Positions 19,350 through 32,181 of a DNA stretch of 64,000 nucleotides are shown in pieces. Positions within the stretch are counted from its first letter, which is position 1. Each line of letters opens with the position of its first letter. The position numbers were made by a program, and so were the translations under genes. The notes under the pieces were generated by a model. The model ran no database searches, was not told the DNA's origin, and saw nothing but the letters and a program-made list of their open reading frames with translations. The DNA is from Tillandsia leiboldiana (Eukaryota > Streptophyta > Magnoliopsida > Poales > Bromeliaceae): positions 18,696,867 to 18,760,866 of the forward strand of contig CM055071.1 in assembly GCA_029204045.2 (NCBI GenBank), written 5' to 3'.

Positions 19350-22300
19350 ATGGTTGAAGGTGGAAACATCAACAAACCCCCGTTCTTCGATGGAACAAAT
19401 TATGCCTACTGGAAAGTACGGATGAAAGCCTTTTTAATTTCCATCGACGAACGGGTGTGGCAATCAATTGAATTAGGATGGTCTAATCCAACTGAAATTC
19501 TTGCTGATGTTCGCACCATCAAACCTAGGTCGAAATGGACCAAGGAAGAGATTGATTTACCCTCTTACAATGGCAAAGGGATTAACGCTTTATTTAATGC
19601 TTTGTCGCAAACAGAGTTCTCTCGCATCTCGGCATGTGAGACTGCGAAAGAAATCTGGGATGTTCTTCAAGTTACACATGAGGGAACTAACCTCGTGAAG
19701 ATTCAGAAACTGCAAATGCTTAAGAGCAAGTTTGACTCTATTTTCATGGCAGAAAATGAATCGTTCACAGATTATTATACACGATTGCAAGATATCGTGA
19801 ATTCATGTGCTAACTTGGGAGAGAAAATTCCAGAATTTAAAATTGTAAGAAAGATTTTAAGAACTCTTCCTGAAAAATTTCGATCCAAGGTTACGGCCAT
19901 TGAAACTATTAAACACCCGGACGAAATCCGTGTAGAAGAATTAGTTGGTTCTTTACAAACATATGAAATGACATTTCCTACCTACTATTCTTCGGGAAAG
20001 GCATCCTCTTCTAAGTCTTCAGGTTATGCTTTGAAAACAACAAAAGAAGAAGACGCGGATTCATCATCCTCAGACGATGACGAGAACCTATCTATGGAGG
20101 ACTTTGAGAAGCAGCTCGCTCTCTTAACATGGAAGTTTCGCCGAAATTTTCAGAGGGGTAATTCAAGCAAAACTCCATCCTTCGGAAAGTCGAAGAAAGG
20201 CAAGGGTTCTTCAAGTTACAAGTCAAGAAAGCAAGAGAATTTTTCAAAGGATAATAAAAGTTCAGAGGGACAAGTACAATGCTTCAAATGTCGAGGCTAC
20301 GGCCACATTACAATGGAATGTCCAAATAAGAATCCGTCAAAGAAGAAAGCGATGCAAGCCGTCACTTGGGATGACACCTCATCGTCAAATGAGTCGTCTT
20401 CAAGTGATGAAGAAAATAACGCAACGGCGTTCAACGCGTCCACATCTTCACCCTTCATGTGCTTAATGGCAAGTACATTCGAGTCATTGTCCAACTCCTC
20501 CCATGTTGAAAAGAATGCAACGGATGATGAATCGGATAATTCTGAAGGTGAAGACTTTGCTCTTGCCTACCATAAGCTTTTGAGGGATTCAAAAAAACTG
20601 GCAAAGCAAAATAAGAGTTTGAGAGGGAGATTGCAGGATCTCGAAGAAGAAGCAAAAAGGGCATCTTCTCTCTCAAACGCTCTTGAAGCGGAAAGGGATA
20701 ACCTGATTAAAGCAAATGTTTCCCTTCAAGAGTCCAATGAGCTATTCGAGAAGAATTATGTAGATATGGTGAACAAAGCGAATTACTTCTTGAAGCTCTA
20801 CGGCGAGGCTCGACGGGAAAAATTGGAAATGACAGAGACCATTTTCCAACTCAAAGATGATTTAAAGTAATTTTCTTCTGGAAGGAGTAAGTTGGATAGG
20901 ATTCTTGGTCTCGGTCAAACAAATCGGTTCGGCCTCGGATACACTCAAACTGGAGACATTCCTAGTTCGAGTGGGACAGTTTTTGTGCCCCAGTCGGTAT
21001 CTCCTCCTCCGACACCGGAACTAACGACAAGCAACGACAACAAGCCTACTTCACCCTCATCGGGATCGTCAAGCACCAAGGTATGTTTTCGTTGTGGTAT
21101 TGCAGGGCACATAAGGAGAAATTGCAAGAATGGAGCGAAAAGACCAAATCAAGTACATCTTGCAACTACTACCAATGAGTTCATTTCCCGCAAATCAAAG
21201 AAGGACCTTTCAAAAGGAAAGAACATTGGTAGTACATCAAACAAGACGACGACGTCAAGGAAAAGCGATGGATCAATCAAGACACTTTCACCAAAGGTAT
21301 CAACTTCACAATCATTTCCGACGTACTCCAAAACTCGAAAGGTTTGGGTACGCAAAGGTGAAATTTTTCCTTGTCTTGTTGCTAATATTTCCTTGCATGC
21401 ATATGATAATTCGTCTTGGTACCTGGATAGCGAATGTTCCCGTCATATGACCGGTGACAAAACTGCTTTTAAAATTTTGAGAAAATCTCCGGAGGACTTG
21501 TAGTTTTCGGAGATGGTCAATCTTCCAAAATTGTTGGAAAAGGAACTGTAGCTATTCCGGATGGCCCGGTACTGAATAATGTGTTATTTGTTGAAGGCCT
21601 TAAGACTAACCTCATAAGTATCAGTCAACTTTGTGACAATGGTTTTTCAGTTAATTTTTCATCTATTGAATGTGTTGTAACTGATAAGGACCATGTTTTC
21701 TTTTTAAAGGGGGTTAGATCTGAAAACAATTGTTATGTTGTTCCAAATAAAATTTCTGAAAATTGTAACTTAGCCTCTTTGAATAATGAAACACTTTAGC
21801 ATGAAAGGCTAGGTCACATAAACTTTAAGGAACTTGCTAGAATTTCAAACAAAGACGTGGTCAAGGGGGTTCCAAAACTTTCACTTAAACTAAACATTGT
21901 GTGTGGTGGTTGCCAAAAGGGAAAACAATCCAGGACTGCACACAAGAGCTTGAACCAAGTTGGTACTAAACGGCCTTTGGAACTATTGCACATGGATTTA
22001 ATGGGGCCAACACGTCAACCATCTTTGGGAGGTAAATGGTATATTTTCTTATTAGTTGATGATTTCTCTAGATACTCATGGGTAGCATTTTTGAAAGAGA
22101 AAGCTGATACTTTTGATTCTTTTCAAGAGATTTGCCATCGTATTATGATTGAAAAGAATGAAAAGATCATTCGTGTTAGAAGTGATAGAGGTGGAGAATT
22201 CATAAATTCTAAATTCATTGATTTTTGCACTTCCAACGGCAATTAAACATGAATTCTCAGCACCCTATACACCTCAACAGAATGGTGTAGTCGAGCGCAA

Positions 22301-24474
22301 AAACAGGGTTGTTCAAGAGATGGCACGTGTTATGCTTCATAGCCGAAATTTACCGTTATATTTTTGGGCTGAAGCTGTGAACACTACAGTCTATGTTATT
22401 AACCGAGTTTATTTGCGCCCGGGAACTTTAAATACACCATATGAACTATGGTTTTGTAGAAAACCGGATATCAAATATTTTCGTATCTTTGGGAGTCGGT
22501 GTTACATTTTACGTGACCGCGAAAATCTTGGAAAATTTGACTCTCGAAGTGACGAAGGGATTTTCTTGGGTTATTCTACAAATAGTAGAGCATATCGGGT
22601 ATTTAACTTGGTATCTAAAACGATAGTAGAATCTATAAATGTTAAAGTAGATGAAGCTTTCCACTTTGCATCTAATAAATCTACCCCTGATATCTCTCTT
22701 GATGGTGATACTCCTGCAAATGCATCTTCTCATAACAATTCTTCCGATAATGATGATGCATCTAATGGTTCTTCAAGTTTATCTGATGTGCAGGAATCTT
22801 CTCATGTACCTCCGAGTACTCCGTTACCTCAAACGTTACGCATCTCCAAGGATCACCCGGAATCTAATATTATTGGAGACCCACAAGAAGGAGTCAGGAC
22901 TCGGAGACAGTTGGTTTGTGGATTCGCTTTTACGTTTCCTTAATCGAACCAAAGAACGTTGATAAAGCTCTTCAGGATGACTACTGGATTTGAAGCAATG
23001 CAGGAAGAGCTCCATCAGTTTGAACGCAACAAAGTCTGGGAATTAACGACGCCTCCGAAGCAACACAATGTGATTGGTACTAAATGGATTTTCAAGAACA
23101 GAAAAATGAGGATGGTACCATCATCAGGAACAAAGCACGTTTAGTTGCTCAAGGCTACTCTCAAATAGAAGGTATAGACTTTGATGAAACTTTTCGCCCC
23201 TGTAGCTAGACTCGAGTCCATTCGTATCTTATTCGCTATTGCTTGTCACTTTAAAATAAAACTCTTTCAAATGGACGTTAAGAGCGCGTTTTTAAATGGG
23301 TTTTTAAATGAGGAAGTTTATGTGGCTCAACCGAAAGGTTTTGTAGACTGTAAACTACCTAACCATGTTTTTCGTTTGAAAAAGGCTCTTTAACGGTTTA
23401 AAACAAGCACCGCGAGCGTGGTACGAAATGTTGACAAAGCACCTTTTGGAGAAGGGCTATACTCGAGGGGGAGCAGACAGGACTCTCTTAGTGAAGCATT
23501 ATCAAAATAACTTTATTGTTGCATAAATCTATGTTGATGACATTGTATTTGGAGCAACAAAGGATAATTGATGCTTCTAAATTCGCTGAAACCATGGAAA
23601 GCGAATTTGAGATGTCAATGATGGGCGAACTGACATACTTTCTTGGATCGCAAGTGAAACAAAATGATGAAGGCATCCATCTGTGTCAATCCAAGTATGC
23701 AAAGGAGTCGGTAAAGAAATTCGGATTAGAAAATTCTAAAGATTTTCCGACTCCTATGGGAACTAGCAATAAGGGATTAGGAAGTGAATCTCTTAGTGAG
23801 AATGTAGACGAGAAACTTTATCGCAGCATGATTGGAAGTCTACTTTACCTCACAGCTAGTCGCCCGGATAGATCCTTTAGTGTTTGGATTTGAGCGAGAT
23901 ATCAATCAGCACCAAAGGAGGTTCACCTGAAAGTGGTGAAAAGGATCATCCGGTACATCAAAGGAACCATTAATTTCGGAATTTGGTATCCTATGGGAAC
24001 AAATCTAGATATTGTTGGATATTCAGATGCCGATTGGGCAGGATCTGTGGATGATCGAAAAGTACGAGTGGTGCATGTTTTTATCTTGGCCATTGCCTTG
24101 TTGCATGGCATAGTAAAAAGCAAAACTGCATTGCACTCTCGACTGCCGAAGCGGAATATATCTCAGCGGGTAGTTGTTCAACTCAACTCATTTGGATGAA
24201 AAGCGTGTTGAGTGACTTCCGGATTTCAACAACTTCGGTAACTGTTTTATGTGACAACACTAGTGCTATAAACATTTCGAAAAAACCCTGTGTTGCACTC
24301 AAGAACAAAACACATTGAACTTAGATATCATTTTCTTAGAGAGCTAGTTGAATCAAATATTCTTCAAATTTCCTACATTTCAACTGAAGATCAATTAGCT
24401 GACATTTTAACAAAACCTTTGGATCAAAAATGTTTTATTCATTGCGTAAAGCAATTGGAATGCTTTCCGTGAAA
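19350..24474 (+). pseudogene. gag-pol: Sire copia gag-pol polyprotein, left copy
   Basis: Gag from ATG 19350 (MVEGGNINKPPFFDGTNYAYW) has a capsid-like domain, CCHC knuckle CFKCRGYGHITMEC and a coiled coil. An in-frame TAA at 20868 falls before the second knuckle (CFRCGIAGHIRRNC). The protease motif reads LDSECSRHMTGD (usual Gly is Glu). Then come a frameshift near 21490, GAG-pre-integrase (HERLGH...CGGC) with a TAG at 21797, integrase (LLHMDLMGP, RSDRGGEF, VVERKNR), RT (VKSAFLNG, YVDDIVFG) with a TAA at 23524, a TGA near 23892, and RNase H (DADWAG). These lesions recur in the right copy, so they are real. Extra frameshifts near 22240, 22930, 22990, 23100, 23200, 23390, 23570 and 24060 are absent from the right copy and look like assembly errors. 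Confidence 0.92.
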
Positions 24475-26056
24475 TAACCTCTTTTTGAAACTCTTGTTTA
24501 GGTTAGGTTTTGTTTTGTGTTTTTGTTCATTATCTATGCTTAGACATAGAACACTAATTGAGCATATGTCTTATTGACTTTAGTAGCATCTTTTCGTTTA
24601 TTTAGAAATTTATTATGCTTTGGATATCATAATAATTCATTTGATGCAATGATCATTTATGTGGAATTAAGTCATCTTTGTGTTGATCGAAGTCAATTTC
24701 CTCTCTCGATGAATCTCTTGGTATAGTTTTTATCTTATTTGACTATTTAGTCGAGTATGAAATCGAGATCAATATTTGTTGAATTACTTTATATCTTAAA
24801 TAATTGATAGCCAATTGGGGGGAGTCAAAGAAAAAGTGTTATGCTCAAAAAATGTGGAAAGAGTTACATCCCAATAGAGGAGTGTGAAAACTACCACCAC
24901 ATGGAGGAAAGAGCTACACCACCTCGGTCGTCCGAGTACTTGTGTGCAGCTACCACATGTATACCAAGCATGGTTGTTCAAGTTGATTAAATAAAATGCT
25001 TTTGGATACTTGACTCTATCAAATTCCAAGGTGGTATAAGGTGGGGATTTTATTGAAAGATGCTCAAGAGCCACTCCTTACTATAATTTGACTAGATATA
25101 TTATTAACTTATCTGGGATTTCAAACATCTATTGAATTGGTATTTCATTTCTTTACCAAATTGATGATTTGATAAAGGCATTACTCATAGATCATGATAG
25201 ATGTAATTGAAGTTGTTCAACTTTAAGGATTTAATTTTTATAAATTTTCATTTCATTAATTGGCTATTATTGATAGATTTAGTATAATCTATTCTTTTGA
25301 TATGAAATGATGGTTTGGTTAAAGTTGATACAAAAGTGCTTACAATCTTTTTCTGGATTTCTAGAAATTTTCTTTTTTTTTTTTTCTGAAGAAAAGGTTG
25401 GAGCCGATCCGGATTGGATAAGCCGATCCGGATCCCGAACGCAGGTATTTCCTGCGGGTAGCCGATCCGGATTGAAATCTCGATCATCGATCCGGATCAA
25501 GCTAGGGTTTATATGAAACGAAGGGGATTTGATTTTTTTCATCACAAGAATTTGTTTCTAGCTTCCAAAACTTTCTCTCTCTAAAAAGACAAGGATCTTG
25601 GAGCCCTCTAAACTAATTTTCTTCAATTGAAGTAAGTTTTCTTGATCAAAATCTCATTTTTTTCACAGCTTTTCTTATTTTTCCTCAAAATGTGAGACTT
25701 TCTATGCATCTTTTTCGTTGTGGATGGTTTTTTGATCAAAATTCTTTTGATAAGAACTCTGGGAACACATTAGTTTTTGATTATATGCTAGGTATTCTCC
25801 TGATTAACGGATTTGGGCTTCGTTTTCTGAAAATTTGGTTTTAGGGCATATATAGGAATTTTGAAAAATTATAGAATTGATCTATGTTAAAAATTCTTTT
25901 GGAAAACTAATTTGATTCTTAGTCTCTCTACACGATTATGCTTGTTGGGTATAATTTTTTTCAAATTTTTGAAAATTAACAATTCTTCGTGTTCTTGAGT
26001 TGTTGCTCACAGGATCTTCTTTTAACAAGTAATAGCAACAATGACCGTTTTCATGG
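24475..26056 (+). other. Post-pol region, left copy
   Basis: Noncoding. It contains a block shared with the gag-only element (about 24850-25080), four GATCCGGAT(C/T) palindromes (25406-25498), and at the N run the first bases of ORF3. Confidence 0.8.
25406..25498 (+). repeat. Internal GATCCGGATC array, left copy
   Basis: Four copies, two ending GATT. They lie about 540 bp before the ORF3 start and are the same motif as in the LTR U3. Confidence 0.82.
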
Positions 26057-26156
26057 NNNNNNNNNNNNNNNNNNNNNNNNNNNNNNNNNNNNNNNNNNNN
26101 NNNNNNNNNNNNNNNNNNNNNNNNNNNNNNNNNNNNNNNNNNNNNNNNNNNNNNNN
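26057..26156. other. Assembly gap, exactly 100 N
   Basis: A fixed-size scaffold gap. The sequence on its left (to 26056) continues at 38900, and the sequence on its right (from 26157) continues leftwards to before 13296. Confidence 0.98.
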
Positions 26157-26185
26157 TTCGAGAGATGTGATACTTGAGTAGGATG

Positions 26186-29100
26186 TGTTAAGGAATTTGT
26201 TTTGGCGCATTTCGTGAAAGTATTTAAGTCTTGAGATTGAAGATGAAGAAGTTTGGATCATGTAACTCAAGCTCAAGAAAGAAGAATTCAAAAGATCAGG
26301 TATGTTAACTAATATTTTTGGTGATCCGAATACTTTTTAAAGTGTAGATCACACTTGGATGACGTTTTATTGGCATAAAATAAAAACTGGACATGGGACA
26401 TGTTCAGGATCCGATCATCATTCCAATCCGGATCCCAGTGTGTTAGTTCATACGCAAATTCATCCGATCCAGCGCCTTTTCTGATCCGGATCCCGAACAT
26501 GGGGTTTTTGTGCTGAATTGTATAACGATCCGTATCTGCACTTCGATCCATCCCGAACCTTTGTTTTTCAGAAACTGTCTGGCACGTTACTGCAATCCGG
26601 ATCGCCGAGAATCCGATCCGGAGCGTCTTCCTGAAAAATCCCAGAAAAGTTGGTTTTTGATATCTTATCTTCTTCACGTTTCTAACCATAAATAGACCCT
26701 TTTAAATCATCTTTTAGGTAGTACGCAAAAGCGAAAATAACGACCGAAATAGAAAAATCCACATATAGCGAAGAAAGGAAATACTAGATTTAATTCTATG
26801 TTTCGTCATCTATATTATTAATTTGATTCTAGGTTTTTCCAAACTCAGATTTTTTAAATTCAAATTAATGAATACCTAGATGGTTTTCCGATCTTTTTCT
26901 AATCTAAGTATTTCTGCGGATCATCACCCACCCAAACACGATTTTCCCAAAATCTGGCGCGTGACTCTCGCGTGCCTTGTGGATTCAGGTGCAACCGGCT
27001 CTCGTGGATTCGAGCGAGGTACTTGCGTGGATTCGAAGCGTGCTACATGTGGGAAGACCCGTGATTGTGGTCGGACGTCGTGGATTCGGGCGTTGGGTCC
27101 TGATCGTGGATTCGAGAGCGTTGCTGTCACGCCCCGAGTCCGCCCAATTGTACGTGTTCTGCACTCCAACAGACCCCGCCAATCGGGTAAGGCCTTTTCC
27201 TACCCGAAGGAACGGTAAACATCCATATAACACAACAATGTATTCTGAGCTCAATATCAGAGTATTACAATCAATATAATTTAAAACTTTCATTCGATAA
27301 CATACAGTTTAATGCGGAAATGAAAGCTAACAATAGTGACCATGCGTTACTTTAATACACTTTACTTTTCTGAACTTGCAAATAAAATTATTACACTTTC
27401 CTTTACATAAATTCCTCACCATACAAGGTCACTCATAATATATAAAATGGGATACCTCTGCTAGACCCTCTAGGTCTCTATGCTGCGGGGCCCTTGCCCG
27501 CGAGTCCCGTTACCCGCCGTCTGCCGCTGACACCGTCGCGATCGCTGCATCCATAGCTGAACCTTGGGGGGATCACCCAAGGGGTGGAGACTACGACCGG
27601 GTTCCCAGTGGTAATCAACCACCGAGAAAAGTGTCCTACACCACTTGGTCCACTGGAAGCAATATAATAGTGCTAGGAACTAAAATCCTCGAAATCAAAA
27701 TGCAGCTATCAAAAATATATTCACTGTTTGTATGTACACATCGACCCAGCCTACTCTGTCTAGTCATACTAGGCTACTAAGCACCAACTCGCGCCACTAG
27801 GCCGCTGCATACAGGGTTCAACTAACCCGGCCATCTGGCCACTCTATTTTCTCTTATTCTTTAAATTCTGGTGCTTTAGTTCAAGTTAAACCCTCAAAAA
27901 TTCTTATCCAACGGGCCCAAGCCCGGTAGTCCTGCTACCATAAGATAAGATTTCCAAGGTTGCCGATAACACCCGCAAGTGTTACCCCGTCCTACGGAAA
28001 ACGTCCCGAACGGGTCACTGCCCGGGAGAGGGGTTACTGCCCGTACCTCCAACCTGGGCTGGTTTCACCGTAGGCCCGCGCCGTTTTATTTTTTTATATT
28101 TTCGTTACTCCGTCCTACGGAAGAAAGTCCCGAACGGTCTCTCTACCCGGGAGAGGGATACTGCCCGTACCTCCAACTGGGCTGGTTTCACCGTAGAATC
28201 TTTTATTTTCTTTCTTTTCTTTTACTTTAGTCTTAGCCTTTTTGCCTTTGAACACTTGCTTTCCTTTCTTATTCGAGCTATAGCTCCCATTTTGCCACGG
28301 GCAAATCTCTTTCTCTTTTTCTCTGAGCATTTAGCTCTTTACTTTTACTTTAAGCTTTCGAAGTACCTCGTCCGACGGGTCACTGCCCAGGGAGCCCTGC
28401 TCCACTTGACGAGTCTCAAATTCGAAGGCGCCATTTAAATTCTCTTTATGCTTTTTAGCCACTTTTAGCTTGCTTTTAACTTAAGCCTTTCGAAAGTACC
28501 TCGTCCGACGGGTCACTGCCCAGGGAGTCCTGCTCCACTTGACGAGTCTCAAATGTCGAAGGCGTCATTATTATCCTCTTTTCATTCTCTTATCTTAAGC
28601 AATTGCTTGTCTTGCTATTAACACTTTTTCATCCTTGCCCTAGGTCTTGCCACACGGGTAACCAGCGAGTCTCCTGGACTCTTACACATTTCACTTTCTT
28701 GTTTAAACTCAAATTGAAGTTAAAGTTATTGTCCATTTGCCCAGACACCCTATGACTCTCTAGGGTTATATTTGTTTAATTCTTTAACCTTGGGATCTTA
28801 TCCCGCTCTCCTGATTCCTTACTGAATCCTAGAGTTAACTTAACTCTATTTCCTGTTCCACTTTATCTTAGAGTTACACTGACTCTATATTCCTTGTCTG
28901 TGAATTCAACACTCTACCTAGTTCACCTTAGGTTCCCTTTACCTAAGTTCCATGTCATACTTGCCCTTAGCGTTCCTGACTCTTGCTGATCACTAGTTCA
29001 CCTTAGGTTCTCTTTACCTAAGTTCCATGTCATGCTTGTCATAGAGTTCCTTGACTCTATATTGATCACTCTATCAGTGTCCTTAGGTTATACCTGAAGA

Positions 29101-32100
29101 CCATGCCACTCATCCACCCTAGGATAACTCCTAAGTTGATGTCACTCGTCAAACCCCTACACTAGGTTTTCTCCTAGTCTTACTACCAACAAATGTTGTT
29201 CCCTTATGTCAACGTGATTCCTAGGGTTATACCCTAAGCTGATCACAATCATATAGCTAATCCTTTTTCATGCATGCATTTATTTTCATCTTATTCATAA
29301 ATAATAATTATCTCTACGCATGCATAATCATCATATATCTTTGGCAACCAACAGTTGCACTTTTCCTCTGTGTCCCTTTGCACATGCACATCTATTCCTC
29401 TATCTCTGGCAACCAACATTTGCACCTTTTTCATCTGAATCCATCTACACATGCAATCTTAATCATAATTACCTAACGCCTCTAACAGGCTACTATCATG
29501 CTTCGAATCAAAAGCAAAGGAGCAAGGGGAGAGGTCACCCATTTTCGGCAGAATCCCCCACCTTGTGGTGTCCCCAATTGCTTGTAGACACTTGCAATTG
29601 GTCCCTGCGCGATTCCACTTGTCTCCTCGAGCTTGCACGCAAAACGATGCACCTCCCTCGAGTCCGCACGCAAAACGGTGCACGTACCTCAAATCTGCAC
29701 GCAAAACGGTGCATATTTTTCCTAGCCCTGCACAAAAAATGACGCATAATATTAGGATCGGCACGCAAAACTGTGCGCGACAACACGAACTGAACGCGAA
29801 CGGTGCCCGTACCTCGAAACTGCACGCAAAATGGTGCATATCTGACTGTAGGGTTGCACACAAAATGGTGCAGATTTTTCCCTAGCCCTGCACAAAAATG
29901 ATGCAAACCATCAGATTCTTCACGCGAAACTGCGCGCATTGGGTCCAACCCGCACGCAAAACGGAGCACCTACCCCGTATTGGCACGCAAAACGGTGCAC
30001 ACTCTAATATAGGGTTGCACGCAAAACGGTGCATATTTTTTCGGCCCTGCACGCAAAACGAGATGCATTATTAGAGGTCTGCACGCAAAACGGTGCCCGC
30101 TAGTCCAACCTGCACGCAAAAAGGAGTACATACCTTGTATTGGCACGCAAAACGATGCACGTTCCTTTTTCAACTTTGCACGCAAAACGGTGCTATTCTC
30201 CGGGCCTATGCCCAAAACTGCGCATACTTATCGAATCCGCACGCAAAACGGTGCATATTCTCCACGAGCGGCATGCAAAACGAGGCGCGCCCAAAATGCC
30301 GCGAAACTCGCGCAGTAAAACGGCACAGTAAAACTGGTTCCCTAACACGCACATAGGCATGGGGTCAAATCCATATCCAAAAGGAATGTAAAACTGCGAC
30401 AAAAAATACCGCAAAATGGCACACGGGACCTACCTCAACAATGCCGTGAGTGTTCCCACGCTTCCATTCATCTCTTTGGAACACCCTGCCCGCGCTCCAC
30501 TGGAGTCCACTGCTCGCTCGTGTGCCCTCGAAAACCCCGGGCGAAATCGCCCGGCGTTCGCCATCCTGTACGCTCGGTGAAGCCAACAGGGAGAAAAAGA
30601 AGGAAAATGGGGCGATTCGGGCCTAAATAGGCCATTTCCGGACTTTCGGCGCACCCTTTCGGGCGCACCGAAAACTTTCGGGCGGCTACAATAACTGGCC
30701 CGCCGTGGTCCACGCGTCCATGCTGCGCCAGCTGGGCGCCACGTCAGCAACCCGCTTCGGGCCACGATGAGGCGACACGTGGCCCTGGAACCCGTGCACC
30801 GCGACCAACGAACAGCGGCGGCCAACCAGGAGGCGACACGTGGACCGCACCACCTCCCCGCACTGACCCCGGCCGCAGCGTCCCGTCGCGTCAGCGCGTC
30901 ACGTCGTGCTGACCGACGAATGGGAGGCCGACACGTGGCCTCCCCGCTGAACACCAGCTACAGTGCCGCGCGCGTGGTTCCCGACGCGCCCCGCTCCCTC
31001 GGTCAGAGCGGCCAATGACGGAGCGCCACGTGGCGCTCCCCCACCTACCACGCGCACCTCGGGCCGCGCGCCCCCGCGCCTCGTGCGGGAAAGGCTTGCC
31101 TCGGGATTCGTGCCCATGCCTCGGGATTCGTGCCCATGCCTCGGGATCCGTGCCAAACTGCCTCAGGATCCGTGCCAATTGCCTCGGGATCCGTGCCGCT
31201 GCCTCGGGATCCGAGCCACAGTAACTTCCGGGCGCGCTATAGTAACTTTCCGGGCGCATCGAAGTCCGGACCGGGCAGCTACAGTGACTGGTTCGCTACA
31301 GTGGAAAAACCCCGGTTCACTGCAGCCCGAAAAACCGATTTGCTACAGTACTTTCCGGGCGCCCGGTTCCCACTTTCGGGCACCCGAAACTCGGGCCCAA
31401 GCCCAGTTTCGCCCGTTTTCGTCCGTTCTTGCCCGTTTCTCGCCCGTTTTCCGCTCAAATTTGACGGGCAGCCACAGTTTAACTTAATTTACCTCCTGGC
31501 ACTTAAACTTTTCAGTTTAGGCCCTCTCTGGGTTGCCAAAAGTCCCACTGTATTCGATTCGCTGGCGGAGCCCGTTCTCTCTATCCGGGTGTCCGATCAA
31601 CGCGAAACTTTTACTATGCCATAAAAGACATTTACGGAGCTCCCGTAATTTTCCTCGGAATTTTCTGAGACTGTGAATTTTTCACTTACAATCTGGGCCC
31701 ACTTTATCAGATAAGATTCAAGATCTCACATTCTAATCCCGATTTGGGCCCAATTCGTTTCCAGGTCATCCTTTACCCCAATAAATTCAATAAAATAGCA
31801 TTTCATACCATTTTATTTACATTTATTTATATACCAAAATTCTGGTTCACTACAGTTGCGGAGCGAGCGGAGAAGATCTACTAGGAGCGTATGGAAAAGG
31901 TTGAGTCGTCTGTGAGTACGGTATATCACCTTGTACGTGTTTAATTCTAGTGGATTTCACCGTGTGATCGGTCCCGTGGTTTTTTACTCCGGTTTGGAGT
32001 TTTTCCACGTAAAAAATCTTGCGTGTTTATTTTATTTCCGCATTGGGTTTTATTGCGCAATGATTTTTGAGTGTTTAACGTTTACACCTATTCACCCCCC

Positions 32101-32148
32101 TCTAGGTGTTTTTTCCCCTATTTAGATCTAATTATATATAACCCAACA
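26186..32148 (+). repeat. 5' LTR, right copy, interrupted and error-rich
   Basis: It matches 13324-19316 with frequent small indels. The palindrome array (about 26407-26617) and hairpin array (about 26957-27118) are recognisable but blurred, so the left copy and the 3' LTR are better templates. Confidence 0.88.
27125..31854 (-). mobile_element. Solo gypsy LTR, second assembled copy
   Basis: The same insertion at the same site as 14280-19021, with TSD TTGC/GTTGC at about 27121-27124 and 31855-31859. Two independent insertions at the identical base are very unlikely, so this is duplicated sequence. The stem-loop array is at about 29634-30290. Confidence 0.88.
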
Positions 32149-32150
32149 AG

Positions 32151-32162
32151 TGGTATCAGAGC
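32151..32162 (+). promoter_or_regulatory. Primer binding site, right copy
   Basis: TGGTATCAGAGC, two bases after the LTR end at 32148. Confidence 0.92.
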
Positions 32163-32181
32163 GGGAATAGGGTTGTAAACA

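Larger units (their letters stand above)
13324..26056 (+). mobile_element. Sire-type copia element, left copy, ends at assembly gap
   Basis: It has a 5' LTR (interrupted by a solo LTR), a primer site, gag-pol, the post-pol region and the first bases of ORF3 at the N run. The flank GGATG (13319-13323) matches 41910-41914 after the distant 3' LTR, so this 5' LTR and that 3' LTR bracket one insertion. It is near-identical to 26186-38899, including the nested solo LTR and the bases outside the LTR, so it is probably the same locus assembled twice. Its small frameshifts after about 22240 look like uncorrected contig-end errors. Confidence 0.85.
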
